A stretch of 64,000 nucleotides of DNA, taken from NCBI RefSeq assembly GCF_003044185.1, contig NZ_PYYB01000003.1, forward strand, positions 248,001 through 312,000, written 5' to 3'. Source of the stretch: Paraconexibacter algicola (GTDB lineage: Bacteria > Actinomycetota > Thermoleophilia > Solirubrobacterales > Solirubrobacteraceae). The translations under genes and the position numbers were made by a program. Shown here piece after piece: positions 42,141-50,130 of the stretch (its first letter is position 1; each line of letters starts with the position of its first letter). The notes below the pieces were generated by a model. That model searched no databases, was not told the DNA's origin, and saw only the letters and a list, made by a program, of their open reading frames with translations.

Positions 42141-44383
42141 GCGGTCACCAGGTCGAAGCCGTCGAGCGTCATGCCGACGGGCGTGCGCCGCCGCACCGCG
42201 TAGAGCGTCGTGCGCTCCGCGGCGGGGCGCCCGGCCGCGTGCGCGGCCTCGACGAGGTCCTCCGGGTCCAGACGGACGCCGTGACGGCTCCCCGCCATGC
42301 GGCTGATCGACTCCTCCATGAGGGTTCCTCCCAGGTCGTTGACGCCCCAGCGCAGCGATTCGGTCGCCGCGTCCAGGCCCATCTTGACCCACGAGGCCTG
42401 CAGGTTGCTGATCGACCGGCCGAGCGCGAGGCGGAAGACCGCGGTGTGCTTGAGGTTCTCCTCGGCGGAGAGCTCCTCGACGCCGTGGGTGCGGCCGAGC
42501 ATCGTCATGTACGGGATGAAGCTCAGCGGCACGAACTCGGTGATGCCGCCGGTGCGCTCCTGCAGCGCGCGGACGACGCGCAGGTGCTCGGCGAGCTCCC
42601 AGGGCTCCTCGACGTGCCCGAACATCACGGTCGAGGTCGAGCGCAGGCCCGCGGCGTGCGAGGCCTCGATCACCTCGACCCAGCGGGCGGCGGGCAGCTT
42701 GTTCGGGCTGATCCGCTCGCGCACGCCGTCGTGGAGCACCTCCGCGGCGGTCCCGGGCGTCGAGCCCAGGCCGGCGTCGCGCAGCTGCGCGAAGACCTCG
42801 GACAGCGGCAGGCCGCTGACCGTCGCCATGTGGTCGATCTCCATCGGCGAGTACGCGTGCAGGTGCAGCTGCGGCGCGAGCTCCTTCGCGAAGCGCAGCC
42901 AGCCGAGGTAGTCCTCGAACTGCCAGTCCGGGTGGATGCCCGACTGGATGCACAGCTCGGTGGCACCGAACGCGACCGCGTCGGCGACGCGCGCCGCGAA
43001 GTCCTCCCGCGAGTGCTCGTAGGCGTCCGGGGAGCGGCGGGACTGCCCGAAGCCGCAGAACGCGCAGCCGACCGTGCAGACGTTCGAGACGTTGATGTTG
43101 CGGTTCACGACGTAGGTGACGTCGTCCCCCGCGAGCTCGGCGCGCAGCTCGTCGGCGGCCTGGCGCAGGTCCTCGACCGCCTCGGGCCGGTCCTCCGCGA
43201 AGAGCGCGGTCAGCTCGTCCTCGCTCAGCCACGCACCGTCGCGGCCGCGGGCGATCGCCCCGGCGACGAGGTCGCGGCGGATCGGGCGCGGCGGGTCGGT
43301 CCGCCCGGACCCGCGCCGCGGGATGAACGACCAGTACTTCTGGCGGATCGTGTCCATCACGCCCGGGGCGATCCACCCGGCGTCGATGAACGAGCCGTAC
43401 ACGCACAGCCGCTCGGTGAGCGCGTAGCCGCGCGGGGCGAGCTCCTTGCGGACCTGGTGCGGGGACGGGAAGGGATGCTCGGGGCTGATGTGGTCGCCGT
43501 TGGCCGACAGGCCCCCGAGGTCGGTGGCGCCGGCGTCGATCAGCCGTGGCCACCAGTCGGCGAGGTTCGGCGGGATCTGCACGCCGACGTCGGGCATGAT
43601 CCGCCGCGCGTGGGTGACGAGGTCCTCCATCTCCTCGATCGTCACGCCGGTCGCCCAGGCGGGCAGGTCCTTCGCGGGCCGCTCGCCCTCGCCGTCCCAC
43701 AGGCCCGTCGCCCAGGCGCGCCGGGCGGCCGCGTCGGCGATCTCCGCGACCTCGCGGCCGTAGTAGGCGTCGTGCGGGACGAAGTTCTGCAGGATGACCT
43801 CCTGCAGGTGCCCGTGCTCGGCGTGGACCGCGGCCAGCGCGTCGAGCGCCGCGAACCGGTCCTGCGCGGTCTCGCCGATGCCGACGAGGATGCCGCTGGT
43901 GAACGGGATCCGCAGCTCGCCCGCCCAGCGGATCGTCTCGAGGCGGCGGTGCGGGGCCTTCGTCGGCGAGCCCTGGTGGGCGACGAGGTCGTCGCGGATC
44001 GACTCGAGCATCAGCCCCTGCGAGGCGGTGACCTCGCGCAGCCGCGCCAGGTCCTCCTTCGTGAGGACGCCGAGGTTCGTGTGCGGGAGCAGGCCGCGCT
44101 CGAGCGCGCGCTCGCAGGTCCACACGACGTACCCGGTGAAGTCCTCGTGCCCGTACGCGGCGAGCCGCGCGGCGACCTCGGCGTTGACCTCCGGCCGCTC
44201 GCCCGTGAGCACGAGCAGCTCCTTGACGTTGCGGCGCGCGGCGGCGTCGAGCTGCGCGATCACCTCGTCGGGCGAGTAGAGGTGCGCCTTGTGGGTCTTG
44301 AAGGCGCAGTACTTGCAGAAGCACTGGCAGGTTCGCGAGAGCGAGAGCGTGACGTTTCGCGAGAAGGTGACGCGACGGCGCAT
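42137..44383 (-). CDS. fbiC: 7,8-didemethyl-8-hydroxy-5-deazariboflavin (Fo) synthase FbiC
   Basis: A 748-residue fused CofG-CofH radical SAM enzyme that builds the Fo deazaflavin from tyrosine and a pyrimidine. The CofG half has an iron-sulfur motif C-x3-C-x2-C in 'CQCFCKYCAF' (~19-26). The CofH half has a second in 'CTVGCAFCGF' (~434-441). 'HTNLGVLTKEDL', 'ILVGIGETAQDR', and near the end 'MGLDAATESLRWGVNDLGGT' are typical blocks. Fused FbiC is characteristic of actinobacteria. Downstream greA overlaps by 4 bp. The ATG at 44383 lies ~100 bp from the divergent lipoprotein gene. Confidence 0.96.
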   Translation of the reverse strand: MRRRVTFSRNVTLSLSRTCQCFCKYCAFKTHKAHLYSPDEVIAQLDAAARRNVKELLVLTGERPEVNAEVAARLAAYGHEDFTGYVVWTCERALERGLLPHTNLGVLTKEDLARLREVTASQGLMLESIRDDLVAHQGSPTKAPHRRLETIRWAGELRIPFTSGILVGIGETAQDRFAALDALAAVHAEHGHLQEVILQNFVPHDAYYGREVAEIADAAARRAWATGLWDGEGERPAKDLPAWATGVTIEEMEDLVTHARRIMPDVGVQIPPNLADWWPRLIDAGATDLGGLSANGDHISPEHPFPSPHQVRKELAPRGYALTERLCVYGSFIDAGWIAPGVMDTIRQKYWSFIPRRGSGRTDPPRPIRRDLVAGAIARGRDGAWLSEDELTALFAEDRPEAVEDLRQAADELRAELAGDDVTYVVNRNINVSNVCTVGCAFCGFGQSRRSPDAYEHSREDFAARVADAVAFGATELCIQSGIHPDWQFEDYLGWLRFAKELAPQLHLHAYSPMEIDHMATVSGLPLSEVFAQLRDAGLGSTPGTAAEVLHDGVRERISPNKLPAARWVEVIEASHAAGLRSTSTVMFGHVEEPWELAEHLRVVRALQERTGGITEFVPLSFIPYMTMLGRTHGVEELSAEENLKHTAVFRLALGRSISNLQASWVKMGLDAATESLRWGVNDLGGTLMEESISRMAGSRHGVRLDPEDLVEAAHAAGRPAAERTTLYAVRRRTPVGMTLDGFDLVTA

Positions 44384-44478
44384 CCGTTGAGTGTATGGCG
44401 TCGCCGGACCGGTCCCGTCGAGGGCCGCGGACGCGCCCGGCGGCCGATGCGGCTCCGCGGCGCGGGTCCGGCGACGCC

Positions 44479-44484
44479 TATCCT
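44479..44484 (+). promoter_or_regulatory. putative -10 box of the NMT1-like lipoprotein gene
   Basis: TATCCT, 6 nt before the GTG at 44491. It supports that GTG as the true start instead of the in-frame ATG at 44395. Confidence 0.5.
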
Positions 44485-44490
44485 GGCGGC

Positions 44491-45450
44491 GTGCTCCGTC
44501 GCCTGCTGCCGCTCCTCGCCCTCCTCGCCGCGCTCGGCCTGGCCGCCTGCAGCGGCGGCGACGGCCGCCCCGAGGAGGACGCGACGCTGCTGCTGGACTT
44601 CACGCCCAACGCGGTGCACGCGGGGATCTTCCTGGCCCGGTCGCGGGCGTTCGACGAGGCCGAGGGCGTGCGCCTGGAGATCCAGCCGCCGTCGGACTCG
44701 ACCGACGCGGTGAAGCTCCTGACCGCCAACCGCACCGACTTCGCGATCCTCGACATCCACGACCTCGCGATCGCCCGCGAGAAGGGCGCCGATCTCGTCG
44801 CCGTGATGCCGGTCGTCCAGCAGCCGCTGGCGAGCGTCATCACCGGGCCGGACGTCCGCCGCCCGCGCGACCTGGAGGGCCGGACCGTCGGGGTCACCGG
44901 CCTGCCGAGCGACGTGGCCGTGCTGCGGTCGATCGTCCGCGGCGACGGCGGCGACCCCGAGCGGGTGAAGACGACCACGATCGGCTTCACCGCCGTGCAG
45001 GCGCTGCTCGGCGGCAAGGTCGACGGCGTGACCGCGTTCTGGAACGCGGAAGGCGTGGCGCTCAAGCGCGAGAAGCCCGACACGCGCGTCTTCAAGCTCG
45101 ACCGCTACGGCGCCCCCTCCTACCCTGAGCTCGTGCTCGCGGTCAGCCGCTCGACCTACCAGGAGCGCCGGCCGCTCGTGCGCGCGGTGGTCACCGCGCT
45201 CAAGCGCGGCTACGACGAGGCGATCGCCGACCCGGAGTCCGGGACGACCGCGCTCGTCGAGGCCCAGGAGGGGCTGCGCCAGGACCTCGTGCTCGAGGAG
45301 CTCGAGGCCGTCTCCCCCGCGCTCGTCGGCAGCTCGGTCGGCTTCGGCGTGTTCGGCCGGCGCGACGTCGAGGAGTGGGCCCGCTGGGAGGCCGAGGTCG
45401 GCATCACCGAGGAGCCGGTGAACGTGGCGCTGGCGTTCGGCCGGCCCTGA
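44491..45450 (+). CDS. NMT1/THI5-like substrate-binding lipoprotein
   Basis: A 319-residue periplasmic-type binding protein of the NMT1/SsuA family, usually part of an ABC importer for pyrimidine precursors of thiamine, sulfonates or related compounds. A signal peptide with lipobox LAAC places the lipid-modified Cys near residue 19. The mature domain starts with 'LLDFTPNAVHAGIFLA', the standard start of this family, then 'FAILDIHDLAIAREKGA'. No permease or ATPase gene is adjacent. The GTG start is supported by TATCCT 6 nt upstream. Ligand unknown; the opening motif favours a thiamine-precursor-like ligand. Confidence 0.87.
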   Translation: MLRRLLPLLALLAALGLAACSGGDGRPEEDATLLLDFTPNAVHAGIFLARSRAFDEAEGVRLEIQPPSDSTDAVKLLTANRTDFAILDIHDLAIAREKGADLVAVMPVVQQPLASVITGPDVRRPRDLEGRTVGVTGLPSDVAVLRSIVRGDGGDPERVKTTTIGFTAVQALLGGKVDGVTAFWNAEGVALKREKPDTRVFKLDRYGAPSYPELVLAVSRSTYQERRPLVRAVVTALKRGYDEAIADPESGTTALVEAQEGLRQDLVLEELEAVSPALVGSSVGFGVFGRRDVEEWARWEAEVGITEEPVNVALAFGRP

Positions 45451-45465
45451 CGGCCGGCCCGGGCG

Positions 45466-45852
45466 CTACTGGGAGCGCAGGCGACGGAACTCGTCGCGCA
45501 CCGACTGCGGACGGCCCCACATCTGCGTGACCTCCACACGGCCGCTGCGGACCTGGCGGACCGCGAGCTCGCCCGCGATGCCGGCGTCGTCGAGCAGGCC
45601 GAGCGCGGTGCTCACCGCGGGCGCCGAGGCGGCGTGCCCGAAGCGGTGGGCGACGAGCAGGCGCCAGTGCCAGTCGTGCTGCGAGTAGGGCTGCGCGTTG
45701 CAGGTCACCAGGTACACCGCGGCGTCGATGTACCGCTCCTCGTCGTGGATCCGCAGGTCGATCTCGAGATCGGTCCAGTCGTCGGGGAGCGAGTCGACGA
45801 TCCGCTGGAAGGTGTCGGCGAGCGGCATGAGCAGGAATCTACCGTCTGCCAT
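45466..45852 (-). CDS. hypothetical protein, 128 aa
   Basis: A soluble alpha/beta-looking protein of unknown family. Features: 'DDWTDLEIDLRIHDEERYIDAAVYL' (quoted in part) suggests a small sandwich domain, then 'PYSQHDWHWRLLVAH' with clustered His/Trp, and a basic tail. It is divergent from ygfZ with only 11 bp between starts, so promoters must overlap coding DNA. No function proposed. Confidence 0.7.
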   Translation of the reverse strand: MADGRFLLMPLADTFQRIVDSLPDDWTDLEIDLRIHDEERYIDAAVYLVTCNAQPYSQHDWHWRLLVAHRFGHAASAPAVSTALGLLDDAGIAGELAVRQVRSGRVEVTQMWGRPQSVRDEFRRLRSQ

Positions 45853-45863
45853 CCTCCGACCCC

Positions 45864-46835
45864 ATGACCGTCCTCGTCATCACGGACACCGACCGCGAGG
45901 CGCTCACCACCGGCGCCGGGCTCGTGGACCGCTCCGAGCGCGGCAAGCTCGCGCTCACCGGCGCCGACCGTCGCAGCTTCCTCAACGGCCAGGTCACGAA
46001 CGAGATCGAGGCCCTGGAGCCCGGCGGCGGCACCTACGCGGCGTTCCTCACCCACAAGGGCAAGATGCTCGGCGACGTGCGGGTGCTCGAGACCGGCGAG
46101 GAGCTCCTGCTGGACACCGAGCGCGTCGCGCTGCAGGCGCTGTTCGACCTCGTTCGCCGGTTCAGCATCGGCTACGACGTGCAGCTGCACAAGCGGACCC
46201 TGCAGACCGGGCTGCTGTCGCTCGTCGGGCCGCGCGCGGCGGCCGTCGCGGACGCCGAGGACCTGCCCGCCGAGGAGCACGCGCACCGGGCCGGGACGCT
46301 CGGCGGGCGCCCCGCACGGCTCGTGCGCACCCGCGCGGGCGTCGACGTGCTGACCGCGACCGAGGACGTCGAGGCGGTCCGCGCCGCACTGCTCCAGGCG
46401 GGCGCCGTGGCGGTGGCGGAGGCCTCCGCGGAGGTGCTGCGCGTCGAGGCGGGCGTCCCGCGCTACGGCGTCGACCTCGACGACACCGTGATCCCGCAGG
46501 AGGCGGCGCTCAACGAGCGGGCCGTGAGCTTCACGAAGGGCTGCTACGTCGGCCAGGAGACCGTCGCGCGGCTCTTCTACAAGGGCAAGCCCAACCGCCA
46601 CCTGCGCGGGCTGCGGCTGTCCGGTCCCGCCGCGCCCGGCGACCCGCTCGTGCTCACCGGGGAGTCCGGGGAGCGCGAGGTCGGCCGCCTGGGCAGCGTC
46701 GCGGACTCCCCGCAGCACGGGCCGATCGCGCTCGCGCTCGTGCGCCGCGAGGCGGCGCCCGGGGACGTCGTGCGCGTCGGCGACGGCGACACGACCGCGG
46801 TCGTCACCGAGCTGCCGTTCGCCCCCGCGGACTGA
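45864..46835 (+). CDS. ygfZ: YgfZ/GcvT-like folate-binding protein
   Basis: A 323-residue tetrahydrofolate-binding protein of the YgfZ (IBA57) group, which supports repair or assembly of certain [4Fe-4S] enzymes such as MiaB-type radical SAM proteins. The diagnostic motif KGCYVGQE is near residues 226-233, with the conserved Cys. The N-terminus 'LTGADRRSFLNGQVTNE' is typical of the GcvT fold. Residues around 190 read ASAEV and overlie a copy of the recurrent palindrome (46423). It converges on a nuclease gene, overlapping its 3' end by 32 bp. Confidence 0.92.
   Translation: MTVLVITDTDREALTTGAGLVDRSERGKLALTGADRRSFLNGQVTNEIEALEPGGGTYAAFLTHKGKMLGDVRVLETGEELLLDTERVALQALFDLVRRFSIGYDVQLHKRTLQTGLLSLVGPRAAAVADAEDLPAEEHAHRAGTLGGRPARLVRTRAGVDVLTATEDVEAVRAALLQAGAVAVAEASAEVLRVEAGVPRYGVDLDDTVIPQEAALNERAVSFTKGCYVGQETVARLFYKGKPNRHLRGLRLSGPAAPGDPLVLTGESGEREVGRLGSVADSPQHGPIALALVRREAAPGDVVRVGDGDTTAVVTELPFAPAD
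46423..46434. repeat. dispersed palindrome copy (coding)
   Basis: CCTCCGCGGAGG inside ygfZ, read in frame as Ala-Ser-Ala-Glu-Val. The flanks match the fuller copies only on one side. Confidence 0.5.
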
Positions 46836-48582
46836 GCGGCGGCGCGGGCGCGCCGCGCCGCGCGTCGGGCGCCCCGACGCCGTCGGCGGGCGGCTCGGGC
46901 ACGCCGTGGGCGCGCAGGAACGCGGCGATCCGCCGCCGGGCCGGCTCCGGGTCGAGCTCGAGCGTCGGGACCACCCGGCCGCGCAGCCACGTCTCGGCGA
47001 TCCGCTGGCGGCCGACGTCGGCGGGCGCGAGGTGCGGCACGGTCCCCGGACCGGTGTCGCGCAGCGCCCGGACCGTGCGGGCGACCCCGTCCTGCACGTC
47101 GTCGAGCGGCCCGTGGTCGGCGACGCGTCCGCCGACGAGCCAGAACGCGTCCCAGCCCCGCACGCCGCGGTGGGAGGCGAGCACGAGCCGTGGCCGGGCG
47201 TGCGCTGCGGCGACGTCCTCCCCCAGGGCGGCGAGCAGCTCCTCCAGGCGGGCGCGGCGACGCCGCAGCCACGCCGCGCGCTCGTAGCGCTCGGCGGCCG
47301 CGGCCCGGCGCATCTGCTCGTCGACGTGGCGCAGCAGCGGGTGGGTGGACGCGGGCACGCCGCCGACCGTGTCGCGCCGGGTGAACAGCGCCAGCGCCTC
47401 GTCGAGCTTGCGGCGGTAGGCGTTGGGGTCGAGGTCGCCCAGGCACGGGGACGCGCAGCGGCCCATCTGCCCGTACGCGGACGGGTGCGGCCGGCGGGGC
47501 AGCGAGCGGCCGCAGTGCCGCAGCCCGAACAGCGAGTTCAGCTGCTCGACGAGCTCGAGCGCTCCTGCGCGCGAGGCGAGCGGCCCGACGTTCACGGCGT
47601 GGCCGGGCGCGGGCTCCGGCGCCACCTCGAGCACGGGGAACGCGATGTCGAAGCGGCAGCGCAGGTACACGAAGCGGTCACGGTGCTTGTCGCGGACGTT
47701 GCCGGGCGGCAGCAGCTCCCCGATCAGGCGCTGCTCCTCCAGCAGGGCGCCGAGCTCCGAGCGCGTCTCGACGTGGTCGACGGACTCGACCCGCGCCGAC
47801 CAGTCCCCGTCGGTCGAGGACGGGGCGAAGTGCGCGGCGGCCCGTCGGCGCAACGACACGGACTTGCCGACGTACAGCGGCTGGCCCGCCTCGTTGCGGA
47901 ACACGTAGACGCCCGGGGCGTCGGGCAGGTGCCCCATCGCGGGGGCGCGCCGGCGCACGCCCTGGAGCGTCGCGCCGCCGTCGGTGCGGCCGGCGCGCGC
48001 CCGGCGGGGCCGGGCCGGGCGCAGGAGCGCGACCGCGTCCGCGACGGTGATCGCGTTGGCGCAGAGTTTGGGGAACAGCGCGCAGAACACGCGCGCGCAG
48101 GTCTCGGCGTCCGCGAGCGCGCGGTGCGAGACCTCGACGTCGATCCCGAGCGAGCCCGCGAGCAGCGCGAGCTTGCGCTGGCGGGCCAGCGGGTGCAGCC
48201 GTCGCGCCATCGCGACGGTGCAGAGCGTCGGCGGGTCGGGCCAGTCCAGTCCCGCGCGGTCGAACGCCTGTCGCAGCACCCGGACGTCGAACGACGCGGA
48301 GTGCGCGACGAGGACGCGATCCTCGAGCAGCTCGGCGAGCTCGGGCAGCGTCGTCTCGGCGGCGGGCGCGGCGTCGACCATCGCCTGCGTGATGCCGGTG
48401 AGGCGCTGCACGCCGCGGCTCAGCGGCGCGTGGACGGCGCACAACGTCTCCCAGCGGTCGTGCAGCTCACCGCCCCCGACGAGGACGGCGCCGACCTCGG
48501 TGAGCTCGCAGGCGTCACCGGCCTTGCCGTTGGTCTCGGTGTCGACGACGAGGAACTCCTGGGTGAGCAGCGACTGGTGCAC
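46804..48582 (-). CDS. DEDDh exonuclease fused to UvrC-N/Cho-like GIY-YIG nuclease
   Basis: A 592-residue two-domain nuclease. Residues ~8-175 form a DEDDh 3'-5' exonuclease like DNA polymerase III epsilon: 'LVVDTETNG' (Asp, Glu), 'LVAHSASFDVRVL' (Asp), 'SHRALADAETC' (His, Asp). Residues ~215-300 form a GIY-YIG domain ('PGVYVFRNEAGQPLYVGKSVSLRRR'-type, Tyr/Gly/Lys/Arg present). Then comes a UvrC-like linker with a Cys group ('MGRCASPCLG'). The UvrC C-terminal endonuclease half is missing, as in E. coli Cho. It probably incises or trims damaged DNA. The GTG at 48582 is chosen because the exonuclease domain begins just after; a LexA-like box lies 4 bp upstream. Confidence 0.88.
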   Translation of the reverse strand: MHQSLLTQEFLVVDTETNGKAGDACELTEVGAVLVGGGELHDRWETLCAVHAPLSRGVQRLTGITQAMVDAAPAAETTLPELAELLEDRVLVAHSASFDVRVLRQAFDRAGLDWPDPPTLCTVAMARRLHPLARQRKLALLAGSLGIDVEVSHRALADAETCARVFCALFPKLCANAITVADAVALLRPARPRRARAGRTDGGATLQGVRRRAPAMGHLPDAPGVYVFRNEAGQPLYVGKSVSLRRRAAAHFAPSSTDGDWSARVESVDHVETRSELGALLEEQRLIGELLPPGNVRDKHRDRFVYLRCRFDIAFPVLEVAPEPAPGHAVNVGPLASRAGALELVEQLNSLFGLRHCGRSLPRRPHPSAYGQMGRCASPCLGDLDPNAYRRKLDEALALFTRRDTVGGVPASTHPLLRHVDEQMRRAAAAERYERAAWLRRRRARLEELLAALGEDVAAAHARPRLVLASHRGVRGWDAFWLVGGRVADHGPLDDVQDGVARTVRALRDTGPGTVPHLAPADVGRQRIAETWLRGRVVPTLELDPEPARRRIAAFLRAHGVPEPPADGVGAPDARRGAPAPPLSPRGRTAAR

Positions 48583-48586
48583 GATG

Positions 48587-48600
48587 CGAACACGTGTACG
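48587..48600. promoter_or_regulatory. LexA-like box next to the nuclease start
   Basis: CGAACACGTGTACG differs at one position from the palindrome CGAACACGTGTTCG and from the actinobacterial SOS pattern CGAAC-N4-GTTCG. It sits directly before the start of the Cho-like nuclease gene, where a LexA repressor would block transcription. Confidence 0.45.
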
Positions 48601-48703
48601 TGTCGGCCCGGACGGCACGCAGGACGACGTGCACCCGTCCGACCGCGCGGAGGGCTACCGTGGAAGACGAGCACCCCGCCCTCCCCAGAGAAAGGCAGCG
48701 CGC

Positions 48704-48922
48704 ATGACGACCGTCTCGCAGCAGGACGCCCTCCGCCGGCTCGAGGAGCTCGACGCGCTCGTGCGCGACGCGTGGGAGCAGTACCAGGCCGAGGTCCGGC
48801 TGCTCGACGGCGCCGCCTACGCCGTGGCCGAGCCCGCCGCCTGGGACGCCCTGCAGCTCACGCTCGCCGAGGTGCAGGCCGAGCGCGAGGCGCTCGCGGC
48901 CCCCGCGACCGGCAGCATCTGA
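48704..48922 (+). CDS. small coiled-coil hypothetical protein
   Basis: A 72-residue acidic, helical protein, Leu/Ala/Glu-rich throughout ('ALRRLEELDALVRDAWEQY' region), consistent with one or two coiled-coil helices. No Cys, no signal peptide, no membrane segment. A GAAAGG purine run is ~8-13 nt before the ATG. Its length and codon use look like a genuine small gene; function unknown. Confidence 0.6.
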   Translation: MTTVSQQDALRRLEELDALVRDAWEQYQAEVRLLDGAAYAVAEPAAWDALQLTLAEVQAEREALAAPATGSI

Positions 48923-48993
48923 ACGTCGCCGTTCATCGCCGTTGACCCGAACGCCGGGTGTTCGGTTAGGGTTGCGCTCCGGGGGCCTGCTGT

Positions 48994-49009
48994 GGGCCCT
49001 CGAGGGCCC
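48994..49009. promoter_or_regulatory. 16-bp perfect palindrome before a lipoprotein gene
   Basis: GGGCCCTCGAGGGCCC lies between TAGGGT (48967-48972, a possible -10) and the lipoprotein start, so it would be in the mRNA leader and could form a tight hairpin, or bind a regulator as DNA. Confidence 0.4.
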
Positions 49010-49031
49010 TGGGATGGAGAGCGATCGTCAC

Positions 49032-49463
49032 GTGACCAAGAGGATGCGCCGGACGGCGACCGCGCTCGCGGCGACCGTGCTGCTGACCGCGGCCGGCTGC
49101 GGCGACGACGAGGACTACGCCAACGAGGAGCGGCCGCCCGCGCCGATCGTCGTGACGGCGGCGATCACGCCGTCGGGCGTCGCCGTGTCGCCCGAGAAGT
49201 TCGGGGCCGGGCCGATCAACCTGATCGTCACCAACCAGACCGAGACCTCGCAGCAGGTGACGCTCGAGACCCGCGACACGTCCTCCGGGCCGGGCATCAC
49301 GCAGCGCACGGGTCCGATCAACCCGCGGGACACCGCGACGCTGAAGGCCGACGTGCCCAGCGGCTCCTACCGGGTGTCCGTGGGCGCCGGGTCGATCGAC
49401 GCCGCGACGCTCGAGGTCGGCGCCGAGCGGCCGAGCGCGCAGAACGAACTCCTGCAGCCCTGA
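49032..49463 (+). CDS. putative lipoprotein with beta-sandwich-like domain
   Basis: A 143-residue lipoprotein. After a basic N-terminus (TKRMRR) comes a hydrophobic segment ending in TAAGC, where the Cys would be lipidated (~residue 23). The mature part has alternating beta-like strands ('INLIVTNQTETSQQVTLE', 'GSYRVSV') resembling cupredoxin or Ig-like folds, but without copper ligands. The GTG start at 49032 follows GGAGAG at normal spacing; the ATG at 49014 would also work. No family name. It is followed by another exported-protein gene. Confidence 0.7.
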   Translation: MTKRMRRTATALAATVLLTAAGCGDDEDYANEERPPAPIVVTAAITPSGVAVSPEKFGAGPINLIVTNQTETSQQVTLETRDTSSGPGITQRTGPINPRDTATLKADVPSGSYRVSVGAGSIDAATLEVGAERPSAQNELLQP

Positions 49464-49489
49464 GCGTCCGCGTCTGGCACGATCGGGGG

Positions 49490-50062
49490 ATGCCACGCCC
49501 GCGCCGGACCGCGATCCTGGCCGCCTGCCTCGCCGCGGGGGCCCCGGCCACGTACGCGCTCGCCCAGACCACGGTCACCCCCGAGCAGGAGACCACGGGA
49601 AGCAGCAACCCCCAGGCGTTCTTCTCGCAGGAGCTGCAGGCCGACGCGAAGACGAGCTCCGCGATCAAGCGCCTGCTGTCGAGCAAGGCGGGCTTCGTCG
49701 ACGCGCGCAGCGGCTTCGTCGACGTGACGGGCGACGGCAAGGCCGACGCGATCGTCCTCGTCACGATGCCCGGCCAGGCGGGCACGGTCGCCCTCTACCT
49801 CTTCTCGACCGACGGCGGCGCCTCGGGCAAGCCGACGGCCAAGCTGCGCGCGGTGTTCCGCAGCCAGCAGCTCTATCGCGCCACGTTCAAGCTGCGCAAC
49901 GGCACGCTCGTGGTCCGCACCCCGGTGTACGCCAAGGGCGACGAGCCGCAGGCCCCCTCGAAGTTCGAGGAGCGCGACTACGTGTGGGACAAGGCGTCCA
50001 CGACGCTGCGTCGCACCGCCCGGCGGGAGTTCGCCGGCCCGGGCGCGACGCCCCCGCGCTGA
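49490..50062 (+). CDS. secreted hypothetical protein
   Basis: A 190-residue exported protein: twin-Arg-free signal peptide ('PRPRRTAILAACLAAG', cleavage near 'YALAQ', ~residue 26), then a globular domain. 'GFVDVTGDGKADAIVLVTMPG' contains a DVTGDGKAD segment resembling the calcium-binding FG-GAP/VCBS repeat, followed by strands. This suggests one beta-propeller-blade-like or related fold. Function unknown. Only one such repeat is present, so it is not a full propeller. Confidence 0.7.
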   Translation: MPRPRRTAILAACLAAGAPATYALAQTTVTPEQETTGSSNPQAFFSQELQADAKTSSAIKRLLSSKAGFVDARSGFVDVTGDGKADAIVLVTMPGQAGTVALYLFSTDGGASGKPTAKLRAVFRSQQLYRATFKLRNGTLVVRTPVYAKGDEPQAPSKFEERDYVWDKASTTLRRTARREFAGPGATPPR

Positions 50063-50114
50063 GGGCCCGCGGCCCGGCCGCGGGACGGCACCGCAAACTC
50101 ACGCTGCGGCCGGG

Positions 50115-50120
50115 TAACCT
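50115..50120 (+). promoter_or_regulatory. putative -10 box of ccr
   Basis: TAACCT, 10 nt before the ccr ATG at 50131, with no Shine-Dalgarno evident. Confidence 0.4.
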
Positions 50121-50130
50121 CTCCGGTCCT

